From an uncultured Clostridia bacterium (GTDB lineage Bacteria > Bacillota > Clostridia > Lachnospirales > Anaerotignaceae): DNA of 5,852 nt. The stretch is taken from the NCBI GenBank assembly GCA_947036475.1, contig CAMQRG010000128.1:1-5852 (forward strand), in the 5' to 3' direction. The notes under the pieces were generated by a model. It was not told where the DNA came from. It did not search any database and saw only the letters and a program-made list of their open reading frames with translations. Positions within the stretch are counted from its first letter, which is position 1. Each line of letters begins with the position of its first letter. Below are positions 1 through 5,822 of the stretch, piece by piece. Both the position numbers and the translations under genes were made by a program.

Positions 1-404
1 TATAAGAGACAGGATAAATCTTCCAGACAGCCTTCGCTGCCCAGCGTCTGTATGGTATCTGGATTCAGCAGATAAATGTCATCCAGAGCGTTGCGCGCCC
101 TGTCAAGTGTTACGTCATCGTATGTTTTTTCTTTGTAATTTTCCGCCGTATAGGTGCGGTATTCTACCCGCAGGCCAAGCCGCTCCTCTGCAATGGCCAT
201 AGTCATATCGAATGCATTTCTTGCGATATTGTTTTTATCCGGTATTGATTTTTCCATCGGACCGAACAGGTTTACGATTTTTCCGTCATCTGATTCGGAG
301 GTAAAAACTTCCGGCTCTTTGACGCATGCTGCCATTGCGAAAACTGTTATGCCTGCCATACACACTGCTGTTAATTTTTTTATGCATTCCAGATTTTTAT
401 TCAT
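1..404 (-). CDS. Lipoprotein, extracellular solute-binding protein-like (partial, runs off the left edge)
   Basis: The N-terminal 134 residues are visible. A lipoprotein signal peptide is clear: short charged start (MNKNLECIKK), hydrophobic stretch at about residues 11-26, and a lipobox M-A-A-C with the modified cysteine at Cys27. The mature part has a polar linker (about 28-40), then a segment starting KIVNLFGPMEK and later EEL/RLGLRVEY-, TYTAENY- and DDIYLLNPDTI-type stretches that fit the first lobe of a family 1 solute-binding protein, where an alpha/beta fold recognises sugars or other small solutes at the cell surface. The ATG overlaps the kinase stop codon (ATGA), and AAGGGA lies 6 bases before the start, so translation is probably coupled to the kinase. 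No permease or ATPase gene is visible, so a role as the ligand-binding partner of the kinase is as plausible as transport. Being a lipoprotein is well supported; the binding-protein family is moderately supported; the ligand is unknown. Confidence 0.75.
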   Translation of the reverse strand, partial: MNKNLECIKKLTAVCMAGITVFAMAACVKEPEVFTSESDDGKIVNLFGPMEKSIPDKNNIARNAFDMTMAIAEERLGLRVEYRTYTAENYKEKTYDDVTLDRARNALDDIYLLNPDTIQTLGSEGCLEDLSCLL

Positions 405-2977
405 GATGATTCCCTTCTTTGTACAATATCTTTTACTACTTTCTTCAAAAGGTCCACATCAATCGGCTTGGAAAGATGGATATTCATTCCTGCCGACAGC
501 GCTTCTTTTTCATCTTCTGCAAAAGCGTTTGCCGTCATTGCAATGATGGGGATTTCTGCCGCATCTTTGCGGGGCAGGGCGCGGATTGCCCTTGTTGCGT
601 CATACCCGTTCATGACCGGCATCTGTACGTCCATAAGTATCGCGTCAAACTCGCCCTTTGTGGCTTGTGTAAAGCGTTCCACCGCAATCTGTCCGTTTTC
701 GACGATTTCGCAGTACGCGCCTTCTATAGAGAGGATTTCCGTCAGGATTTCCGCATTGATTTCGTTATCCTCCGCTGCAAGGAACCGCAGGCCATTCAGC
801 CCTTTGTCTTCTGCCATTACCGTATATCTGGCTTTGCTCTGTCCTTCCCGCATTTCCAGCAGCTTTTCCTGAAGCGCGGAAATGAAAAACGGTTTCATTA
901 AAATGCCTGTATTTGTGAGCTGAAGTGCCTCATCCATACCTTCTGCATCATAGGCAGTAAGGAACAACAGCGGCGATGTATCCGGCAGTGCGTTCCGCAG
1001 ACGCTTTGCGGCTTCGGCTGCACCAATATCCGGTATATTCCAGTCAAAGAGCACCAGAGAATATTTTTTCGGTGATCCCTTTAACAGAATGAGAGCTTCC
1101 TCCGCACCGGCTGCTGTATCTGCAGAAACGCCGCTTTCCTCCATCATCAGGCGGATGTTTTCACGCGAAGCTGCATCTGAATCCGCTATCAGTATGCGGG
1201 AAATGCCGTTTTTCTGCCAGAATTCCAGAGCCTTTCGTCCTTCGGGAATGCGGAATTCCAATTCTACACGGAACAGGCTGCCCTTGTTAATTTCGCTGGC
1301 AACATCTATTGTTCCGCCCATCAGTTCTACAATATTCTTTGTGATTGCCATGCCAAGTCCGGTACCCTGCACTTTGTTTGTTGTGCTGTTTTCTGCGCGG
1401 GTAAATGCGTCGAATATTGTTTCCAGATATTCCGGCGTCATGCCGTAGCCGTTATCTTCGACTTCTATCCGAATGTGCTCGAACTGGTTGGAACGCTGTT
1501 TCAGTCCGATAATGCGGAACCATATACTGCCGCCTTCCTGCGTATATTTTACAGCGTTGGAAAGCAGGTTAATCAAAATCTGGTTGATGCGAGTTTCATC
1601 ACCCAGAAGATACTCATGGTGTACGCCCATAACGTCCACATGGAATTTCTGGTTTTTCGCCTGTGCCATCGGGCGTATGATTGCGTCCACAGAGGATACC
1701 AGATCGTTCAGCGTAAATTCCTCAACAGAAAGCACGACCTTCCCGCTCTCGATTTTGGAAACGTCCAAAATATCATTGATCAGGCTCAGCAGATGCTGAC
1801 CCGATGCGGTAATTTTTTTTGTATACGCCCGCACCTTTTCGGGATTTTCCGCGTCTTTGGCAAGCAATGTTGTAAAGCCCAGCACAGCGTTCATTGGTGT
1901 GCGGATATCGTGTGACATATTGGAAAGGAACATTGTTTTGGAACTGTTTGCAAGCTGTGCCGCCTGCAGCGCCTCCGCAAGCTGGCGGTTGTGGATTTCC
2001 CGTTCCGCTTCGCGTTCCTTTCGGATTCTGTTCTGTTCCTTCTGACTGAAAAAATACAGTATGCAGCAAAGGAAGAATGCCCCCAGCATAACAAATACAA
2101 CAATAAAGATATTCTGGTTGACTGTCCGGCTTTCCTGCTGGATGGCTTCCAGAGGTACATAGCCGACCAGATAGGCGGACCCGCCGTTGACAGCCCACAT
2201 ATAAGTCAGTGAATTTATACTGCGAATATCATGGTAAAACAGTATATTCTGACTGTTTTCCACGCAATCAGCAACTTCTGCCCGAATATTTTCCTCCATG
2301 ATTTTGTTTGCATAGTAAAAATCCTCCAGATTGAGATGGCCTGCGTCGCGTTCGCCTGCGCCTTTGGGCTTCAGCACGAAACGCTCGCTGTGCGCGTCCA
2401 TGATATAGAGCATTGCCCTGCCGTCATAAAATCCGTCTGGCAGTGATTTTTCAAAGGAATCATATATATATTCCACATAAAGCCATGCAATCCGCTGCCC
2501 GTCCCGCTCGACAGGGCATTTCATGGTGTATGCCCAGGTTCCCATATAATTCAGATATGATTTGGAAATTGGAAGTTCATCTACTGTATCTCCGGCGGAA
2601 AAATCCAATCCTTCTTCTGTGAAAACATCTCCTGTATTGGAAATACCTTCTGTTTCGCCTTCCATCACAAGCGAAAGTTTTACCATTGTCCGGTTTTTGT
2701 TGTAAGAGCGTATAAATTCCTCAGGGTCTTCTTTTGCCGCGATTTCCTGCGCGATCAGCAGCTGAAATTCCGCTTCTTTCTGAAGGATTGCTTCCAGCGT
2801 ACCCTTTATCAGCTCAAGGCTTTCGCTCAGGTTCTGAACCGCTGATTCAGACATCTCCTTTGTGATTTTCCGCGAAACTGAAAAGACAACCGTCCCCAGT
2901 ACGGAAAAAACCAATATAATTGAAAGAAGCAAAGAAATCCCTTTATCTGTTCTGCCTGTTTTCCACTTCTTTTTCAT
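401..2977 (-). CDS. Membrane-bound hybrid sensor histidine kinase with two C-terminal receiver domains
   Basis: The protein is 858 residues from the chosen start. Order: transmembrane helix about 14-36; extracytoplasmic sensing region about 37-288 with no family I can name; transmembrane helix about 289-311; a charged helical linker about 312-345 with no recognisable HAMP domain; DHp domain with the phosphorylated His356 in SHDIRTPMN; HATPase_c with N box NQILINLLSNA (Asn474), DNGYGM (Asp508) and GTGLGMA (538-544). Receiver 1 keeps its acidic pair, Asp645, Thr674 and Lys695. Receiver 2 has an E-D pair, Asp783 in LMDVQMP, Thr815 and Lys837. There is no HPt domain and no output domain. The longer frame opens with an ATG at 3055, but that codon overlaps the promoter -10 box, so the internal ATG at 2977 is preferred; its ribosome binding site (AGGA, 11 bases away) is weak. 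It is the first gene of a minus-strand operon with the lipoprotein. The stimulus is unknown. Confidence 0.93.
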   Translation of the reverse strand: MKKKWKTGRTDKGISLLLSIILVFSVLGTVVFSVSRKITKEMSESAVQNLSESLELIKGTLEAILQKEAEFQLLIAQEIAAKEDPEEFIRSYNKNRTMVKLSLVMEGETEGISNTGDVFTEEGLDFSAGDTVDELPISKSYLNYMGTWAYTMKCPVERDGQRIAWLYVEYIYDSFEKSLPDGFYDGRAMLYIMDAHSERFVLKPKGAGERDAGHLNLEDFYYANKIMEENIRAEVADCVENSQNILFYHDIRSINSLTYMWAVNGGSAYLVGYVPLEAIQQESRTVNQNIFIVVFVMLGAFFLCCILYFFSQKEQNRIRKEREAEREIHNRQLAEALQAAQLANSSKTMFLSNMSHDIRTPMNAVLGFTTLLAKDAENPEKVRAYTKKITASGQHLLSLINDILDVSKIESGKVVLSVEEFTLNDLVSSVDAIIRPMAQAKNQKFHVDVMGVHHEYLLGDETRINQILINLLSNAVKYTQEGGSIWFRIIGLKQRSNQFEHIRIEVEDNGYGMTPEYLETIFDAFTRAENSTTNKVQGTGLGMAITKNIVELMGGTIDVASEINKGSLFRVELEFRIPEGRKALEFWQKNGISRILIADSDAASRENIRLMMEESGVSADTAAGAEEALILLKGSPKKYSLVLFDWNIPDIGAAEAAKRLRNALPDTSPLLFLTAYDAEGMDEALQLTNTGILMKPFFISALQEKLLEMREGQSKARYTVMAEDKGLNGLRFLAAEDNEINAEILTEILSIEGAYCEIVENGQIAVERFTQATKGEFDAILMDVQMPVMNGYDATRAIRALPRKDAAEIPIIAMTANAFAEDEKEALSAGMNIHLSKPIDVDLLKKVVKDIVQRRESS
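411..416 (-). promoter_or_regulatory. Ribosome binding site of the lipoprotein gene, inside the kinase 3' end
   Basis: AAGGGA sits 6 bases before the lipoprotein ATG (404-402) and lies within the last codons of the kinase gene. Together with the ATGA stop/start overlap it fixes the lipoprotein start and indicates cotranscription and probable translational coupling. Confidence 0.75.
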
Positions 2978-2985
2978 GCCGATCA

Positions 2986-3007
2986 CTATCCTGTTTCTAT
3001 CCTGTTT
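2986..3007. repeat. Perfect 11-bp tandem direct repeat in the kinase leader
   Basis: CTATCCTGTTT occurs twice back to back (2986-2996 and 2997-3007, plus strand). Read on the kinase strand the unit is AAACAGGATAG, so each copy contains AGGA; the copy nearer the gene supplies the only Shine-Dalgarno-like sequence before the ATG at 2977. The 11-base period is about one helical turn. It may be a protein-binding direct repeat or a duplicated ribosome-loading site; the repeat itself is certain, its role is not. Confidence 0.8.
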
Positions 3008-3033
3008 TATGTTAAATTTTTGTAGTGTTTTGA

Positions 3034-3048
3034 TAAATTCCAAATTTA
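3034..3048. promoter_or_regulatory. Interrupted palindrome at the predicted kinase transcription start (candidate operator)
   Basis: TAAATT-CCA-AATTTA is a perfect 6-bp inverted repeat around a 3-bp centre. It lies just downstream of the -10 box and includes the predicted +1 near 3047, a typical place for a repressor operator. The region is AT-rich, so chance is a real alternative. Confidence 0.35.
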
Positions 3049-3053
3049 AGATC

Positions 3054-3083
3054 ATTATACCTTTTCTGGTATTTTTGTGTCAA
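3054..3083 (-). promoter_or_regulatory. Consensus sigma-A promoter of the kinase-lipoprotein operon
   Basis: On the minus strand TTGACA (3083-3078) and TATAAT (3059-3054) both match the consensus in all six positions, with an 18-bp spacer. Transcription should start near 3047, giving a leader of about 70 bases to the ATG at 2977. Because the upstream in-frame ATG (3055-3053) overlaps the -10 box, it cannot be in a transcript from this promoter, which decides the kinase start. Confidence 0.85.
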
Positions 3084-3134
3084 TACTGTTTCGCCTCTGG
3101 TTATTATTCTATTTTTATTTTTGAAAAAAGCGTC

Positions 3135-3200
3135 TGTCTGGCTGCGATTTTTGAAAGGAACGGCAGTTTTTTTGTCTGGCTATCGAAATTTTTCTGAAAG
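3135..3200. repeat. Imperfect direct repeats upstream of the phosphorylase gene
   Basis: Two copies of a TGTCTGGCT core are followed by CGA, a run of five T and GAAAG: 3135-3157 and 3173-3200. The second copy has a few inserted bases (CGAAA before the T run and CT after it). The cores start 38 bp apart, and the second copy contains the predicted -35 box at 3183-3188. A related ATTTTTGAAA element without the core is at 3117-3126. The arrangement suits a transcription-factor site, but it could also be a local duplication remnant. Confidence 0.5.
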
Positions 3201-3211
3201 TGTGGTAAAAT
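3183..3211 (+). promoter_or_regulatory. Predicted promoter of the nucleoside-salvage operon
   Basis: TCGAAA (3183-3188, four of six matches to TTGACA) and TAAAAT (3206-3211, five of six matches to TATAAT) are separated by 17 bp. T-rich tracts lie upstream at 3148-3152 and 3167-3173. The predicted transcription start near 3218 leaves a leader of about 48 bases, too short for a known riboswitch class. The weak -35 box overlapping a repeat suggests regulated rather than constitutive expression. Confidence 0.5.
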
Positions 3212-3245
3212 GATAAAAATATATGGCAAAAGCAGAGGCGCTTAA

Positions 3246-3259
3246 CTCCTGAAAGGAGG
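3246..3259 (+). promoter_or_regulatory. Strong ribosome binding site of pdp inside a small hairpin
   Basis: AAAGGAGG (3252-3259) is a near-perfect Shine-Dalgarno sequence. It touches the ATG at 3260 directly but is 6 bases from the ATG at 3266, so the second is the true start. CTCCT (3246-3250) can pair with AGGAG (3254-3258) across a 3-base loop, which would mask the site in the mRNA. The start decision is firm; a regulatory role for the hairpin is speculative. Confidence 0.75.
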
Positions 3260-3265
3260 ATGACG

Positions 3266-4579
3266 ATGAATTTTGTGGATATGATATTAAAAAAAAGGGA
3301 CGGCGGAAGGCTCACGCCGGAGGAAACCGCTTTTTTTGTAAAAGGCGTAACAGACGGTTCGCTGCCGGATTATCAGGTTGCAGCGTTCCTGATGGCAGTG
3401 TTTTTTAAGGGAATGGATGCGGAAGAAACGGCGTGCCTGACGATAGAAATGGCGCGTTCGGGAAGCATGTTTGACCTTTCCGGCGTTGCGGGCTTTAAGG
3501 CGGATAAGCACAGCACAGGCGGCGTAGGCGATACGACAACGCTGGTGCTTGCGCCTCTGGTGGCGTCTGTCGGCGTGCCTGTGGTAAAAATGAGCGGGCG
3601 CGGACTGGGCTTTTCCGGCGGGACGATTGATAAACTGGAATCTATTCCCGGTTTCCATGTGGACGTAATGGAGGAAGATGCAGTATGGTTTGCCAAAGCG
3701 AGCGGCATCGTGCTGATGAGTCAGACCGGCAGCCTTACACCAGCAGATAAGAAGCTGTATGCTTTGCGGGACGTAACGGGTACAGTGGACAGTATTCCGC
3801 TGATTGCGGCAAGCATTATGTCTAAAAAAATTGCTGCGGGCGCAGATGGCATTGTGTTGGACGTAAAATGCGGCAGCGGGGCATTTATGCGGGATTTGGA
3901 AAGTGCGGAACGGCTGGCGCAGGTAATGGCGGAAATGGGTAAACGTGTCGGCAGAAAGGTGACGGCGGTCATCAGCGGCATGGACCAGCCCCTCGGCATG
4001 AACATCGGCAACAGCCTTGAAGTGATGGAGGCGATTGATATTCTGGAGGGTAAGGCAGGAGGCGACTTACTGGAGGTATCCCTGACGCTGGGTGCGCATA
4101 TGCTGCTTTTGGCGGGCAGAGTGAAAAACGTTGGGGAAGGACGGGAACTGCTGCTGGAACAGATACGGAACGGCGGGGGTCTTGCGAAGTTTGAGGAGCT
4201 TCTGCGTCAGCAGGGCGGAGATGTTCGTGTGATAGCGGACAGGAGCATTCTGCCGCTGTCGCCAATCTGCATGGAGGTGCTGGCGGAGCAGGACGGCTAC
4301 GTGACCCATATGGATACTGCGTTAATCGGACGCGCGGCACAGGAAACAGGTGCGGGCAGAATATTCAAGGAGCAGCCGCTGGATTTTGGCGCGGGAATCG
4401 TGATGAAAAAAAGGCTGGGCGATGCTGTGCGAAAGGGCGAGCCGCTGGCTGTGGTTTACAGTGCATCGGAGGAAAAATGCGGCGGAGCAACAGCGTTTTT
4501 GCGGCAGGCAGTTTTCATTGGAAAAGAAAAAGCGGAGATTCCCCCGCTGGTGTTGAAGGTGATTGGTGAGAAAGGATGA
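3266..4579 (+). CDS. pdp: Pyrimidine-nucleoside phosphorylase (Pdp/DeoA family)
   Basis: This cytosolic enzyme phosphorolyses uridine, thymidine and deoxyuridine to the free base plus ribose- or deoxyribose-1-phosphate (EC 2.4.2.2). The 437-residue length is that of the family. The phosphate-binding signature KHSTGGVGDTTTL begins at Lys81 and His82; MSGRGLGFSGGT follows (Ser110, Thr120); base-contacting Tyr165, Arg168, Ser183 and Lys187 lie in LYALR and SIMSKK at the positions used in characterised bacterial enzymes. Lys108 occupies the place where E. coli thymidine phosphorylase has Met111, which favours the broad-specificity pyrimidine enzyme over strict thymidine phosphorylase. The domain order is the usual one: N-terminal helical part, alpha/beta phosphate-binding domain, and a C-terminal domain ending near LVLKVIGEKG. 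The start at 3266 was chosen over 3260 because the ribosome binding site abuts the earlier ATG. It is first in an operon with deoB, 4 bases before the next gene. Confidence 0.95.
   Translation: MNFVDMILKKRDGGRLTPEETAFFVKGVTDGSLPDYQVAAFLMAVFFKGMDAEETACLTIEMARSGSMFDLSGVAGFKADKHSTGGVGDTTTLVLAPLVASVGVPVVKMSGRGLGFSGGTIDKLESIPGFHVDVMEEDAVWFAKASGIVLMSQTGSLTPADKKLYALRDVTGTVDSIPLIAASIMSKKIAAGADGIVLDVKCGSGAFMRDLESAERLAQVMAEMGKRVGRKVTAVISGMDQPLGMNIGNSLEVMEAIDILEGKAGGDLLEVSLTLGAHMLLLAGRVKNVGEGRELLLEQIRNGGGLAKFEELLRQQGGDVRVIADRSILPLSPICMEVLAEQDGYVTHMDTALIGRAAQETGAGRIFKEQPLDFGAGIVMKKRLGDAVRKGEPLAVVYSASEEKCGGATAFLRQAVFIGKEKAEIPPLVLKVIGEKG
4571..4576 (+). promoter_or_regulatory. Ribosome binding site of deoB, overlapping the end of pdp
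   Basis: AAAGGA ends 7 bases before the ATG at 4584 and coincides with the last two codons of pdp (stop at 4577-4579). It supports the ATG over the TTG at 4563 that opens the longer frame, and the tight packing indicates cotranscription. Confidence 0.75.
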
Positions 4580-4583
4580 TAGT

Positions 4584-5765
4584 ATGAAACGGGCAATTAT
4601 TATTGTGCTGGACAGTGTAGGCATCGGAGAACTGCCAGATGCGGCGGATTTTGGAGATGCTGGCAGCAATACGCTTGTAAATATTAAAAAGGCAAGGCCG
4701 CAGACAGATCTGAAGCATATGTGTGCGCTGGGACTGGGTAATATTCAGGGGGAGGATATTTCACTGCTCGGCAGGGTAGATTCACCTATGGGGGCATTCT
4801 GCAAGATGGCGGAGAAATCTATCGGCAAGGATACCACGACCGGACACTGGGAGATGGCAGGCGTGATTACGGAAAAACCATTCCCGACCTATACGGAAAA
4901 CGGATTCCCCAAAGAGGTGATGGACGCTTTTGAAGCGGCAATCGGCACGAAAACACTGGGGAATTACGCGGCTTCCGGTACGGAGATTATTAACGTGCTG
5001 GGAGAGGAGCATGTCAGAACGGGATACCCGATTATTTATACCTCTGCGGACAGTGTATTCCAGATTGCCGCGCATGAGGAAGTGATTTCTGTGCCTAAGC
5101 TGTACGAAATCTGCGAAATTGCAAGAAAGATACTGACAGGCGAGCACGGTGTGGCAAGGGTGATTGCGCGTCCGTTCATCGGAGAGAAAAACGGGGCGTT
5201 TACACGTACAAAAAACAGGAAGGATTTTTCTCTGGAGCCGACGGGAACAACAATATTGGATTTGGCGAAGGAAAAAGGTATGAATGTGACGGCAGTAGGC
5301 AAGATTGAGGATATATTTGAGCACCGCGGCATGACGCGTACAGACCATACGACAAATAATAATGATGGAATTGAAAAAACGATACAGTATGCAAAGGAAG
5401 AATTTGAAGGTATACTGTTCACAAATCTTGTAGATACGGATATGATTTATGGGCATCGTAACGATGTGGAGGGGTATGCGGGTGCGCTGGAGTATTTTGA
5501 CGCCAAACTGCCGGAAATTATGGCGGAAATGAAAGAGGATGATATTCTCTTTATTACTGCCGACCATGGCTGTGACCCGACAACGCCCAGTACAGACCAC
5601 TCGCGGGAATATGTTCCTCTGCTGGTTTATGGCAGAAAGGTGCGTCCCGGTGTGGATTTGGGTGTGAGAAAAACGTTTGCAGATCTGGGGCAGACGGTAT
5701 CGGATTACCTGGGGCTTGGTGCGGCGTTTGACGCAGAGAGCTATTTGAAAGATATTTTATTGTAA
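4584..5765 (+). CDS. deoB: Phosphopentomutase
   Basis: DeoB interconverts (deoxy)ribose-1-phosphate and (deoxy)ribose-5-phosphate in the cytosol (EC 5.4.2.7), using two manganese ions. At 393 residues it matches the Firmicutes enzyme (the Bacillus proteins are about 394). It belongs to the alkaline phosphatase superfamily and all expected residues are present: Asp10 in VLDSVGIGELPDA, the phosphorylated Thr84 in GKDTTTGHWE, Asp286 and His291 in VDTDMIYGHRND, Asp327 and His328 in ITADHGCDP, and His339 in TDHSREYVPLL. From Asp286 onward the numbering is identical to the Bacillus cereus enzyme. The cap domain (about 100-220) carries the conserved ASGTEI and TSADSVFQIAAHEE stretches. It directly follows pdp, so the sugar phosphate released by the phosphorylase is passed to this mutase. 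No deoC aldolase or nucleoside transporter is visible nearby. The reading frame is intact. Confidence 0.97.
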   Translation: MKRAIIIVLDSVGIGELPDAADFGDAGSNTLVNIKKARPQTDLKHMCALGLGNIQGEDISLLGRVDSPMGAFCKMAEKSIGKDTTTGHWEMAGVITEKPFPTYTENGFPKEVMDAFEAAIGTKTLGNYAASGTEIINVLGEEHVRTGYPIIYTSADSVFQIAAHEEVISVPKLYEICEIARKILTGEHGVARVIARPFIGEKNGAFTRTKNRKDFSLEPTGTTILDLAKEKGMNVTAVGKIEDIFEHRGMTRTDHTTNNNDGIEKTIQYAKEEFEGILFTNLVDTDMIYGHRNDVEGYAGALEYFDAKLPEIMAEMKEDDILFITADHGCDPTTPSTDHSREYVPLLVYGRKVRPGVDLGVRKTFADLGQTVSDYLGLGAAFDAESYLKDILL

Positions 5766-5808
5766 CAGGCATAACACGCTGACGTTTTGGCTATACTGCC
5801 CTGTGAAG

Positions 5809-5815
5809 AAAGGAG
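5809..5815 (+). promoter_or_regulatory. Ribosome binding site of the right-edge gene
   Basis: AAAGGAG lies 4 bases before the ATG at 5820 and 7 bases before the ATG at 5823. The second spacing is closer to the usual optimum, so 5823 is taken as the start. Confidence 0.65.
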
Positions 5816-5822
5816 CGGTATG

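Noticed and set aside
154..546. Open frame of 130 codons on the plus strand across the lipoprotein-kinase junction
   Set aside because: It is antisense to two genes with strong motif support, and its composition is that expected from a reverse-complement shadow.
2978..3055. 26-residue N-terminal extension of the kinase (MILNLEFIK...)
   Set aside because: Its ATG overlaps the -10 box of a consensus promoter, and the segment adds no typical feature, whereas the ATG at 2977 starts directly before the first membrane helix.
3142..3173. Terminator-like hairpin with a T7 run on the plus strand (CTGC...GCAG then seven T)
   Set aside because: The stem is only four or five base pairs around a loop of about 15 bases and it lies between divergent promoters, where no upstream plus-strand transcript is expected.
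3218..3265. Riboswitch or nucleoside-sensing leader before pdp
   Set aside because: The predicted leader is about 48 bases and shows no recognisable riboswitch core beyond the small hairpin at the ribosome binding site.
4782..5600. Open frame of 272 codons on the minus strand, opposite deoB
   Set aside because: It lies entirely within a well-supported deoB gene, its translation is rich in Cys, His, Arg and Phe with no recognisable domain, and it has no convincing start context.
5792..5797. TATACT as a -10 box for the right-edge gene
   Set aside because: No -35-like hexamer is found 16-18 bp upstream and the leader would be only about 16-19 bases, so it was not listed as a promoter.
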